Source of the DNA: Icerya purchasi
Lineage: Eukaryota > Arthropoda > Insecta > Hemiptera > Monophlebidae
Assembly: GCA_039619475.1 (NCBI GenBank)
Contig: CM077115.1
Coordinates: 515,550,815-515,614,814 of the forward strand
Length of the DNA stretch: 64,000 bases
Direction: 5' to 3'
The notes below the pieces were generated by a model. The model was not told where the DNA came from. It was given only the letters and a program-made list of their open reading frames with translations, and did not search any database. The translations under genes were made by a program, and so were the position numbers. Of the stretch, positions 1 to 9,449 are shown in pieces (within the stretch, counting starts at the first letter, position 1; each line of letters begins with the position of its first letter).

Positions 1-449
1 GGAGCAAAGGCAAGGAATAAGTTTAGTAGAAACGAAACTGAAATAGAAAAAAAGTTTGTTTAAGAATATGAAGAAAAGCGCAAAAAGATGAAATAGAAGC
101 CTTCGAATTATAAGTATGAGGAAACAAGACCTAGTGGTGGGAGGTTTAAATTTAAGGATGTTATGTAAAATCGCAAAACAAGAAAAACAAACAAAAAAAC
201 ATAAATGCGAAAATCGATGAAAACAAGAAAAAGAAACCCAATTAGAGTGCGCATTTAGAAGAAGTAGCGTGCAGAACAAGAGAGGCACACGAGTGGGGAT
301 GAATAAGAAGGAAATTACCAGTGAGGAAGCTTATAGCACCAAGGATCTGACAAATGATAAGGAACCAGATAATGAATGAATAGCATAAAATAAAAACAGA
401 ACGAGTTTAATATATTCGTATTATTAGCATAAAGATAAAACAAATATAC
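1..449. other. Intron sequence beyond the left CaMKII exon
   Basis: A/G-rich on the plus strand. The intron downstream of the CaMKII exon begins at 449 on the minus strand with GTATAT. I translated this stretch on the minus strand looking for the next kinase exon (the conserved PENLL segment) and saw nothing, so that exon should lie left of the window. No other gene is visible. Confidence 0.6.
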
Positions 450-588
450 CTTTAGATCTCTGTGAACAACTCCATTTTGATGGCAATGATTAACACTTTC
501 TAATATTTGCTGAATACAGTGAGATGCATCGGCTTCACTATAAAATTCACGAGCTACAATATCTTCGAATAGCTCACCTCCGGTTACT
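450..588 (-). CDS. CaMKII: CaMKII exon: kinase-domain segment from the hinge to the HRD catalytic loop
   Basis: This 139-nt exon encodes part of calcium/calmodulin-dependent protein kinase II, a cytoplasmic and synaptic Ser/Thr kinase that forms a holoenzyme and is activated by Ca2+/calmodulin. The minus strand has an acceptor ending TTCTTCAG at 589-596. One base then completes a Leu codon, and 46 stop-free codons follow. They include [17 protein letters not shown] and end in [13 protein letters not shown], with the HRD motif that carries the catalytic Asp. The exon ends on a full codon (AAG) followed by a GTATAT donor at 449-444. It joins in frame to the exon at 5136-5190. The residues match insect CaMKII as I remember it almost without change, so purifying selection is likely. 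It is too short for ordinary ORF calling. Other CaM kinases are less likely, because the [20 protein letters not shown] stretch is typical of CaMKII. Confidence 0.95.
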
Positions 589-895
589 CTGAAGAAATAT
601 AATAAAAAATTACAAACATCGATACATTAAGTGTTTTTTTTTTTTTAAATTATATGTTATATACATGTATACATATATATATATATATACAATATGACGG
701 CGTATGGGAAAAGGGACCTAAGGGTCAAAAAATCGAATTTTTTCCCTTCATAATCTGGTGTAAAAAATTTCGGAGAATCGAATAAAATTGGTCTAAGGTT
801 TCTAAAGTTATTTTTGAGACGCCACCTAGCGCGTAAAATGTGCGGGAGGTACAAAACAATTTGCAAAAGCATGTGAAGATAATAGAACGATATCC

Positions 896-1250
896 TTGTT
901 AAGTCATCTTTTGAAAATTTTCCTACGTATAATTTATAACAGAATTAGAACTAAATGTGAAATGGACCTTGATGATACGCAATTCGGATTTAAACAAGGA
1001 ATGGGTACACGCGAAGCCTTATTTACTGTTAATACTATACTTCAAAGATGCCGCGATATGAAAAGAAATGTTTTCTCATGTTTCATCGACTGTGAAAGGG
1101 CCTTCGATTGCGTATTACACGAAAGGCTAATGAGAGTGATATTGATAAAAAACATAACTTAAGAATAATCAAGAATTTGTATTGGAGGCAAACAGCTGAA
1201 CTTGTTATTAAAAATTGATTTTGAAATTAAAAGAGGGCTCCGTCAAGATA
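896..1250 (+). pseudogene. RTE-like non-LTR retrotransposon: fragment of reverse transcriptase (fingers/palm start)
   Basis: The plus-strand translation contains QFGFKQGMGTREALF and FIDCERAFD, which are RT blocks 2 and 3 of the insect endonuclease-reverse transcriptase (RTE-like) type. After a stop near 1161 the match goes on as KNLYWRQTAELVIKN, then degenerates to RGLRQ, the start of the next RT block. There is no endonuclease domain on the left, so the copy is 5' truncated, and it carries several stops. It is an intronic relic. The downstream RT segment lies immediately to the right but on the opposite strand. Exact family (RTE or a related clade) is uncertain. Confidence 0.85.
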
Positions 1251-1503
1251 ATAAATTCATTTTTGTTTTCTTTTCGTTTATCGTTAGTCCGTATTGTTTT
1301 CCGGAAATGTTAATTTTCTCTAATAATTTTTCTAAGCTCTTCATAGAATCGGAAATTAAGACTGTGTGTATCATCGGCACATTCCTGATATTAACCCTGC
1401 CATTAATTCTAATAGCAATGTTGACATCTTTCAGAGCCACTTTGAACATTTTATTTACGATAAAGATTAAATAACAACGGAGCCGTTTACTATACTTATT
1501 CAC
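1251..1503 (-). pseudogene. Inverted continuation of the same reverse transcriptase (palm/thumb)
   Basis: Read on the minus strand from about 1500 to 1251, this segment gives VALKDVNIAIRINGR, then a corrupted version of the catalytic YADD region (VPMIHTVLI), then GKQYGLTINEKKTK. In intact relatives these blocks directly follow the RGLRQ block that ends the plus-strand fragment at 896-1250. The piece therefore looks like the next ~250 bp of the same copy, flipped in place. The frame is open but the catalytic Asp pair is lost. What follows after 1503 on the plus strand does not clearly resume the RT. Confidence 0.8.
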
Positions 1504-2068
1504 CTTATCGCCTTTATACTATTAAAATCCAGTTATCAGCAAATAGTTAACAAAAACAAAATCGACTATTAATTACAATATTAGTCAGCCATTTGGTTTA
1601 AGGAAACATGAAGTATTAGTTCAGTGAAAAACATTTCCAGCCAGCAGAGGAGAAGGCTAAATGTGGTCCGTTAGCGGTTCTGTAGCAGTGATAATTACAA
1701 TCAAAATGCAAATTCATTATTACTGTAGTATGTTGTTCTTTCGTTTTCATCTAACATTAACTAAGTGTTTCATTTCTGTCACGGAATCTATAATTATTCG
1801 TCTGTTAGCCAACTACCATAGTGTGTGTCGTTGCTTAGACAGCGGTGTTTTAGTCAAGGAGAACTCGGTTGCTGCTGATTAATTACTAGAGGATTAATAA
1901 TATGTCCGACACAGCCATAAAAATTAAAATGTACATGAAATACTTAGTTTCTGGAAACCTTTGTTTGCGCAACATCATCAGCTAAAGAACAAAATGACGG
2001 AAGCATGAAATAAATTGAATTCCCCCTCCCCAAAAAAAAACAATGGTATTTACTTTGAGAGAATGTAA

Positions 2069-2104
<36 letters not shown>

Positions 2105-2209
2105 GAAGAGGTGTAGTAATTTTCGAATCAAAATGTTGATACTAATGCGACAAACGCAATAAAAAGATGGGTAACCATGCGTCATGAGTTAAAACGACTC
2201 TAATGGGCA

Positions 2210-2390
2210 TTTCTTATTATAATATTAATAAAAAATAGATGCAGAGTAATTGGTATTCTAAAAATTAGTAATTTTTATCGAAATATTAATGAAAAATGGA
2301 TACGTAACTAGCGCACTCTGTAATTGGTCATTTTCATTCAAATATTAATGAAAAGTAGATCAAAAGTGTTGGAAAAAGAGTTAAAATGAC
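2210..2390. repeat. Diverged AT-rich tandem repeat
   Basis: Three imperfect copies of a module containing AATATTAATGAAAAATGGAT, preceded by a 'TTGGTCATTTTCATTC'-like stretch, occur about 65 bp apart. Nothing suggests coding. Confidence 0.5.
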
Positions 2391-2470
2391 ATATATAATT
2401 GTTATTGAACATTACTGGTGATTTTAAAATTTTATTCTTAAAACGGGTCATTTTCAAAAATGCGATTTTT

Positions 2471-2694
2471 ATGTACAGCTCTGTATGTGGAATTATTTAT
2501 GTATAGCTCTGTACGTGGAATTATTTATGTATAGTTCTGTACGTGGAATTATTTATGTATAGCTCTGTACGTGGAATTATTTATGTGTAGCTCTGTACGT
2601 GGAATTATTTATGTGTAGCTCTGTACGTGGAATTATTTATGTATAGCTCTGTACGTGGAATTATTTATGTATAACTCTGTACGTGGAATTTTAT
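2471..2694. repeat. 28-bp tandem repeat, eight copies
   Basis: The unit begins ATGTATAGCTCTGT and continues ACGTGGAATTATTT. It is repeated head to tail eight times, starting at 2471, 2499, 2527, 2555, 2583, 2611, 2639 and 2667, with only one or two substitutions per copy. It is a minisatellite inside the CaMKII intron. The units abut with no unique spacers, so it is not a CRISPR-like array. Confidence 0.95.
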
Positions 2695-5135
2695 TGATAT
2701 TGACACTGCCAGGTCAGAGTTATTGTTTTCATTAGATGACGTTCGTTTGGCGTATGTGTAGACTTTTCAGGTTCGTTATTTTCGTATAATCTCGAGTATT
2801 CTCGTTATATCCACTAGAAACGTTTCTCTACCTACATACATGACCGCGATATTTTATCTGAATTTATTTTAAATACGTTTCCTCCGTTGCCCTCGACTCT
2901 GTTTGGTTCTTGTTTATTTTTATTAAACGTACTTTTTTAAAGAGATAACTGTTGTCTCGACGGAAAAATAAATCTCTTCAGCTAGTTTCAGGCTATCGTC
3001 GTCTCATTCAAACGCGTTCACCTGACGACGGGATAAACCCATAAAAATGTATTTCAAGCTAAATACTTATCGTATACATTAGAAGATCATTCGCTAGTCT
3101 ATAATAATGTCACTAGCTTATTTACCAAAAATCAAGACATATAAAAGTTTACCTACAGAGAGAGAGAGAGAATTTACTAATAGTATCATATAGTATATAT
3201 CTACTTGCAATGCATCAAATAGTCAAATTAATTTACATAAAAATGAAATCTACCCAACTCGTCAGAACATGGCAAGTGGAAAAGCCGGCACAGTTTGCCA
3301 GGATTAATGATTCGATTTGCATATACTTTGATTTAGTGATAAAAAATTGTATAACTTGTAAATTAATACATGTTCTTCAAACAACAGTTTATTAAAATTA
3401 TTCGAGAATATTCTGGCGGGTTAATTTTACAAGTATAAAACTATTTTAATTCTAGAGTTTCATTATTATTGATGACAAATAAGTATAATTACTGCTTTTT
3501 ATTTATTTTTTTTCTATAATTCAGAATTGAATTTGGCTTGTGAAATATTATAAAGAATTTTTAAACTTTCATTAAAAATAGTTTGCGTCTCAAGTTCAAA
3601 ATATTAAAAAGCTCCTTTAGTTCACTTTATTTCTTCACCAAAGTGGACCTATTTAGAGTAAAAAGCGCAAGTGAGGCTCTCGCCTTTCAACTGGGTTTCA
3701 CACATCGCCGGAGAGGCCATCTATAAGTATTGTACACAAGTAATCCTCAATTCATGGCGTGCGAATGCAGCTCCTTCTTATACGGATACATCAAGAAAAG
3801 AAAATACGGAATACTTTATTGAGTTAAATTAAAATAATTTTATTTCGTTAAGTACCATTTTTTTACGGAGATGACGCCTTTGATAAAAACCAGTTACTAC
3901 CGCAGCGATTACACTCTTCGTGCTATCGAAAACGTTCAAAAAGTCTTCATCTTTATGCGCAAACTCATCGACCGAATTAACGAAAAGCGTAATACTGATT
4001 ACGTTATTATTATTCAACAAAAGCCAGCAATTATAAAATTAAAACGCTACATTACACCGACATGTATCCATAATGACTACTCTATGTCACGATTTCGATC
4101 GATAAGGAAGCAGCTTCTGACAGGCTAAAAATTACTTGTTAAATAAAATATGTTCTAAAAGTGCTAGTGGAAGACAAGAAAAAATAAAAAAGAATAAAGT
4201 CACGAATAAGATTATAGATCCCCTCCCCCCCGCACGGGTAACAGTTAATATTTAATCGATATGGAAGTCTGAGGGAGTTTGTTGAACTTTCGATGCCACG
4301 AATTCCGAGACTTTGTTAATTTCGCCCATTTTGGAAGATTCTAAATTGTACGATCGACATTATGAACGGCAAGATTTGTTCAGCTATAGTCAGTATTGTA
4401 ATCTACAGTTTTAGGGAAAGTCGTGAAAATTCGTGAAATTTTTGAGTTGAAATTAATTATCCCAAATTTCAGCTTATTAAAATGCAGCGTAATTACGAAC
4501 ATAATAAAATGAAAAATTAGAAGACTATATATACACTTGCTGAAGATGGAATATTCCGGAAAAAAATATTTCTGACCTAGCTATTTATTATTTATGTTTA
4601 ATAAATTCCGATGGAGGCATAAAATAATTACGATTTAAGTCGCATCGAATTTAGATCGCACACTACCTGAAAATGGGAGGTATTCGCGGAAAAGTCTTTA
4701 GTATAATTAGGTTTCCTAATTATTCCGCGTATTATTAATAAAATAATCAACAAGCAGGATGTGTATGGACGCGGTTATAATTGTTAAAAATTTAGTATAA
4801 ATACACGGCATCGGTATGAGATTTTTCTCTCATTGGATACTGAAAAAAATGTTCCCTCCTGCCACCACATTGCCACATTACATATTTGTTTCGATGAATG
4901 TAAAGTTTCAAGTTTATAAGCAAGTCGGACGGCAGCCTTTAATATTATATCGTTTCTCATTTTATACAGCGGTAATTCGGTTAGCTTAATTTTCGATAAA
5001 AGTTTTTTACTTTCTACCAGCTACAAGATTTTACGGGAAACCGTAATTTATCGATTACCTTGTCAATTTAAAACATGGAAAATTTAGAATAACATATATA
5101 CACATGGAAAATATATATCACTGAAAATTACTTAC

Positions 5136-5190
5136 AAATCAAACACTAAATAATGGAAGTTTTCTTCTTGTATGCTGTCGTGTAACCTCA
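5136..5190 (-). CDS. CaMKII: CaMKII exon: 55-nt exon encoding the strand leading to the kinase hinge
   Basis: On the minus strand an acceptor ending TTTGTTTCAG (5200-5191) is followed by two bases that finish a Val codon. The exon then encodes RLHDSIQEENFHYLVFDL, with the last Leu split: two bases here and one in the exon at 588. The donor is GTAAGT at 5135. The peptide matches the CaMKII stretch just upstream of the [10 protein letters not shown] hinge, and the phases of both exons fit exactly. The preceding exon (GKGAFS to HHPNI) was searched for by eye to the right on the minus strand and not found. It is too short to appear as an ORF, and its identity is near certain from sequence plus neighbour. 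Confidence 0.93.
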
Positions 5191-5995
5191 CTGAAACAAA
5201 CAACAATAAAAGTTAAATTAAATAAAAGATTGTGTGTAAATTTTTTAAAATTTAAGTCTGGTTAAAAAAACCTTAGTATCCAATCACTTTTTTGTTATTT
5301 CTTTAATTTTTCAAGCTAATTACCTCATCTAGCGTAACTGACGTGACAATTGCCTTATTTCTAAAGTGTTATCTTATTCTGATCGACAAATTTTAGTTTC
5401 ACGCGGGCGCATCAATTTACACACTATATGTAAATGAAGCTACCTGATTAATCGATGCAAGAGGAATTTCTTACTTCTCCACACTGTGTCCTCCAACGAG
5501 TACCACACTGCTGTATTTACGCCATTTTTTTTGTTATTTTTATTTTTTATTTACGATCCTTAATCGCTCTATTTCTTTATAGGACACGATAAAATAAACT
5601 AAAATAAAATTTTAAAAATACCTAGTATATGGCTTTACCGATAACAAATAAAAATAATACAAACATCGTAACGCCCTAATGTCGGTAAAATTTTATTTTA
5701 TTGGAAAATTACCGGTAACGGAACGTGCAGGAAAAACTAAAAAAGCCTACAGCGTTATGATCAGGTTTTCCTTGTTTTTTTTTGTTTTTTTTTTGGGCTT
5801 GGCCGACTTAGGGCAGCTACCCAGGACAATTGGACTAGATTAGAGATTAGATTTTGATCCGGTCAGAAATCGATGACAGGAAAGAGACAAGAATAGGAAC
5901 CACATTGGATGATGGCAAAGCTATTCCTAGTTGTACAATGTTTACATTTTATTTTTTTATTTTTTATTACACACACACACACACACATATATATA
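5191..5995. other. CaMKII intron, unassigned
   Basis: AT-rich sequence with no exon or element that I recognise. It ends in a (CA)n-(TA)n microsatellite at about 5970-5995, into which the mariner copy is inserted. Confidence 0.6.
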
Positions 5996-6024
5996 CACCC
6001 TGTCAAGAAAGTATCGGGAATTGT
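5996..6024 (+). repeat. Mariner left terminal inverted repeat
   Basis: 29 bp starting CACCCTGTCAAGAAAG. It is identical to the reverse complement of 7286-7314 and is preceded by TA. Confidence 0.96.
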
Positions 6025-6043
6025 TAAATAAAACGAACAATTT

Positions 6044-7120
6044 TTAATTTTCATCCAAATTTATTTTGTCACCTTCAAAATAACATCCATTCGAAGCGAT
6101 GCACATATGCCAACGCTTTTTCCACTCTGCAAAGCACTTCTGATAGGCGGTTTCCGGGATGGCCTTTAGCTCTCGCGTCGCATTCGTCTTGATGTCATCA
6201 ATCGATTCGAAGCGCATTCCCCGTAGCGGAAATTTGAGTTTTGAGAATAGGAAGAAGTCGCAGGGTGCTAAATCTGGTGAATACGGCGGTTGTTCGATGA
6301 TATTTACCGAGTGTTTGGCCAAAAACTCATTCACAATTATGGCTTTGTGAGACGGCGCATTATCGTGATGGAGAATCCAAGAATTGTCGACCCACAAATC
6401 GTTACGTTTACGACGGATAGCCTCTCTCAAACGTCTCAAAACACTTAAGTAAAACTCTTTGGTGACTGTTTGTCCGGCTGGCACATATTCATAGTGTACC
6501 ACGCCTCGAATATCGAAGAAAACAATCAACATGATCTTCACTTTCGATCGGCTTTGGCGAGGTTTTTTCGGCTTTGGCGCGCCAATTGGCCGCCATTCGG
6601 ACGATTGCTGGTTCGTAAGCGTGTCGTACTCGTACACCCATGTCTCGTCACCAGTAATTATCTTTTCCAAGAAGGTAGGATCCAAATTGGCTCGATCCAG
6701 CATGTCTGCAGCTACCTGTTCTCGGTACTTTTTTTGAAAGAAATTCAGGTCTTTCGGAACAAGCCGAGCCGCAACGCGTTGCATACCCAATTTTTCGTGC
6801 ACAATCGTACGTACGCTCTCGTGTGACATGCCCAATCCATGAGCCATCTCTCTCAAGCTCACATGACAATTTTCAGCAACGATTTCCTTGATTTTATCGA
6901 CGTTATCATCGGTCACACTCGTTGAAGGCCGTCCAGAGCGAGACATGTCTTCGACCGTCTCCCGACCATCCTTGAACGCTCTGTACCACTCGTAAACCCG
7001 CGTTTTTGATAAAGCAGATTCACCAAAAGCCTTCTGTAACATTTTCAGTGTATCGGCACAAGAAATTTCGTTCGAAACACAGAATTTAACACAAGTACGT
7101 TGTTCAATATTTTCACTCAT
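6044..7120 (-). CDS. Mariner transposase, 358 aa, apparently intact
   Basis: The protein cuts and pastes its own element between TA sites in the nucleus. The N-terminal ~115 residues hold the paired helix-turn-helix DNA-binding region (KMLQKAFGESALSKTRVYEW, then GRPST at about 64 and a second HTH at 90-110). The catalytic triad is D158 (ITGDETWVYEYD), D253 (HHDNAPSH) and D288 (PPYSPDLAPCDFFLF), with 34 residues between the last two, hence DD34D. The linker WVPHEL motif appears as LVPKDL near 120. The length is normal for the family. The open frame extends 38 codons further upstream, but I chose the ATG at 7120 because MSENIEQRTC matches the usual mariner start and because the upstream part is not mariner-like. 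No defect is visible; activity is inference. Confidence 0.95.
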   Translation of the reverse strand: MSENIEQRTCVKFCVSNEISCADTLKMLQKAFGESALSKTRVYEWYRAFKDGRETVEDMSRSGRPSTSVTDDNVDKIKEIVAENCHVSLREMAHGLGMSHESVRTIVHEKLGMQRVAARLVPKDLNFFQKKYREQVAADMLDRANLDPTFLEKIITGDETWVYEYDTLTNQQSSEWRPIGAPKPKKPRQSRSKVKIMLIVFFDIRGVVHYEYVPAGQTVTKEFYLSVLRRLREAIRRKRNDLWVDNSWILHHDNAPSHKAIIVNEFLAKHSVNIIEQPPYSPDLAPCDFFLFSKLKFPLRGMRFESIDDIKTNATRELKAIPETAYQKCFAEWKKRWHMCIASNGCYFEGDKINLDEN

Positions 7121-7285
7121 TGTAAAACTTCGACAAAACACTTCAAGGTCGACTGATTTTAACAGCTGCTGTAAACACACTGGTTGACAGATCGCGCTAA
7201 AAATAGGCATCATAATACAAAACAGTTGTACCAACCTGGAAAAAAAAAATTATCTGCCTAGCTATTACCCGGGAGATTTAAATTG

Positions 7286-7314
7286 ACAATTCCCGATACT
7301 TTCTTGACAGGGTG
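7286..7314 (-). repeat. Mariner right terminal inverted repeat
   Basis: 29 bp, exact reverse complement of 5996-6024, followed by TA and a (TA)n microsatellite. Confidence 0.96.
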
Positions 7315-8047
7315 TATATATATATATATATATATAGGTGTATATATGGGAAACCATGTCAAGGCTTTTACACCGTCGCGCGCATGGATGGTCAATATTA
7401 AAGAGATACGCAGTTAATTTAGTATTTTGAATAAACTGAAGAACGGATCTAATTGCTACCGCGAGGAATTAGCGCAGATACTTGTGTGGCAATGTCAATG
7501 CTGTTCCAAGAAATTTGGTGGGCTGAAAATGCCGGATATTCGTAAAGTATGCGAGGAATGAAAGGGGCAATACTTTGGAGGCAGAATGGGCAACTTGTAC
7601 GTGGGAGCTCCTTGAAATATCGAATCGCAGGAGGACAAGGTTATACGTCTTTTCTGCAGACGACTAAGAGCGCAAAACTCTCCTCAGGAAACATTTTCTC
7701 CTGACCGCCACGGTTCAGTTGTGGATTTAATGTATCATAGAAAAGTCCGGAGGAGGACCGGTACAAGGACGAGCATTTGGCCATGAATAAAACCGACAAA
7801 CAGGATGGTGCGTTTTTGGACACGGGAGAGAGCAATGCTGGCGAACAGATACATCGACTCGCCCGTTTCCAGGAATTACAGCATGACTAAGCAAACCATA
7901 ATCACGAAATTGAATAGTGCCTTTCGGAAAGCCCATATAACATTTGGTGCATTTGAATCATTACACTGGATGTCTGGTATGGGGGTTTGATATCACTGTC
8001 AAAGAGGCCGATGGGTCTTTTGCTAACGATGCTTTTTAAAACATAGA
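7315..8047. other. Unassigned stretch with fragmentary open frames
   Basis: After a (TA)n run the sequence becomes less AT-rich from about 7490 to 8000. It has short open frames on both strands (for example 7641-7835 and 7727-7936 minus, 7805-7990 plus). It lies directly 3' of the minus-strand jockey-type relic at 9450-10,790, from which the hAT insertion would separate it. It could be the decayed 3' part of that element, but I recognise no motif. Confidence 0.3.
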
Positions 8048-8055
8048 CTCTAGAG
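8048..8055. repeat. 8-bp target-site duplication, left copy (hAT)
   Basis: CTCTAGAG. It matches CTCTAGGG at 9441-9448 in 7 of 8 positions. Confidence 0.7.
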
Positions 8056-9440
8056 CAGAGTTTCCCAACCTTTTTTTCATCGAGCCTCCCCAAATTATAA
8101 ATAACTTTTTTATGCCCCCCTTAATTTTTTCATTAAAAAAAAAAAAAAAAAAAAAGCGCACATTGTTTTAATGACATTTATATTTTAATTCTAAGTTGTA
8201 GAAAATAAACTTTAACCAAATGTAAAACGTTTTTATCGAAATAATTTATTATAATTAAAGTACTAATGAGATACTCTTGAGCTTGCATGTTCTGCGCCAG
8301 TTGGTTGATTCTAGGTTCAGTTTCTGCCAGAGCTATCGTCAGATCGCTATCAATGGCAAGACAATTTCGCTGCTTAGTTTTAATTAAAACCAGAGCTGAA
8401 ACCCCTGTCTCACATAAGTGTAAGTCGAAGAAAAAGGAACAAGTATTCACAAAGCAAGAGAGGTGATTTTCGAATTAACAAGGATTCGTTTGATCCAAAA
8501 TTTCTCCAATGTTAAGAGATGAAAGTCATCTTTCGTTGTCGAATCAACCTTCATTTCTAGAAATTCTTTCTGAACTTGTTCTGGTAAAATTATAAGACAT
8601 CAACAACAAATTAGTTTCTGGTCATGTGACATATTGGTGACTCTGAATTAATGTCTCGATAGTATCGGTGAAATTCGTTTTCCAGCGCTTGCAGATGAGT
8701 TTATATTTAAATTTTGAAATCTTCGTCCAGTTTTTTTTTTATTTTTAATTGCTTTGAATAGTCGAGAAAAAGATATTATTACATTTTCAGCAGATATCTT
8801 TTGATTCCAAAGTTGAAGCTTAGATAAGAACCCTTGAATTTGATCATAGTTACCTATTACAGTGCCGTTTCTGCCTTGAAGCTTCAAATTTAGCTGATTA
8901 AAGGCATCAAATATATCAGTTTAATAGGTCAACCTCCATTGAAATTGTTCATTGTTGAATATTTGCAAAAAAAGTACTCTGTGATCAGAATCAAGATCCT
9001 CTCGCAAAGTAAACTAAATAATCGACTGTTCAAAGCGCTACTCTTGATGTAGTTTACGAAAGTCCAATGAGTTTATTCCAATCCAAATCATTTTTTTTTT
9101 TTGATTAAATATATCTTCAGATTTAGTACCTGCTGTCAAAGATTGGGAGTACAAAATCTCTTCTTCAATGTGATCTTCACTGACGTAACGAACATACAAC
9201 TATTAACTGTGCACAATTAACGATGTCGGTGGATTCATCGCAACTAATGCAAAATATTGTGATAATTTTACTTTGTCGATTATTTGTGAAAATTTTCAGA
9301 TGCCTAAAAGGTCATTTTCGAAGGCATGTCACATTATTTATTGAACACCCCTCGTCCGATGTTTAATTTACGCGCTAAATTAATTTTTCTTTCACGCCTC
9401 CCTTGACATCTCTCTATGCCCCCCTGATTGGGAACTCCTG
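8056..9440 (-). mobile_element. Decayed hAT-type DNA transposon with ends and TSD
   Basis: The ends read CAGAGTTTCCCAACC on the left and CAGGAGTTCCCAATC on the right (reverse complement), short imperfect terminal repeats typical of hAT elements. An 8-bp duplication flanks them (CTCTAGAG / CTCTAGGG), the length expected for hAT. The 1,385-bp interior carries a broken minus-strand transposase. Both subterminal regions contain C-rich GCCCCCCT-like stretches. It appears to have inserted between the jockey-type relic on the right and the unassigned block on the left. Confidence 0.85.
8170..9360 (-). pseudogene. hAT transposase pseudogene (ZBED5/Charlie-like)
   Basis: The minus strand encodes, in broken frames, features of the hAT transposase C-terminal half. 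CETGVSALVLIKTKQR and EPRINQLAQNMQAQ (8280-8420) correspond to the conserved dimerisation region of ZBED5/Charlie-type proteins. Upstream, LKLQGRNG with DQIQGFLSKLQLWNQKI (8750-8890) matches the helical insertion of the same family. At least four stops or frameshifts separate the blocks, and no BED zinc finger is visible, so the copy cannot make a working transposase. Confidence 0.85.
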
Positions 9441-9449
9441 CTCTAGGGA

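Larger units (their letters stand above)
589..5135 (-). other. CaMKII intron (4,547 nt, phase 2)
   Basis: This intron runs between the two recognised CaMKII exons, from a GTAAGT donor at 5135-5130 to a CAG acceptor at 591-589. It holds a (TA)n run near 673-688, a reverse-transcriptase fragment at 896-1503, a poly-A run near 2073-2101, diverged and exact tandem repeats at 2210-2694, and a GA run near 3158-3171. The part from 2700 to 5130 shows no recognisable element. Small open frames there (for example 3871-4128 on the plus strand) match nothing I know. Confidence 0.85.
5996..7314 (-). mobile_element. Complete mariner (DD34D) DNA transposon
   Basis: This 1,319-bp element is bounded by perfect 29-bp inverted repeats, with TA on both sides (5994-5995 and 7315-7316), the standard mariner target duplication. 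It encodes one transposase on the minus strand with no stop or frameshift. It sits inside a microsatellite: (CA)n(TA) on the left, (TA)n on the right. This is the best preserved of five mariner copies in the window, and the intact ends plus intact frame suggest recent arrival. Confidence 0.96.

Noticed and set aside
896..1503. Classic twin-priming inversion
   Set aside because: Twin priming puts the 5' ends of the two pieces together. Here the 3' ends meet, so another mechanism is needed.
2471..2694. Regularly spaced 28-bp repeats resembling a CRISPR array
   Set aside because: The units abut with no unique spacers, and the window is plainly eukaryotic. It is a minisatellite.
6470..6826. 118-codon plus-strand open frame
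   Set aside because: Antisense of the mariner transposase catalytic region.
7121..7234. 38-codon N-terminal extension of the mariner transposase
   Set aside because: Open but not mariner-like. The ATG at 7120 gives the standard start and length.
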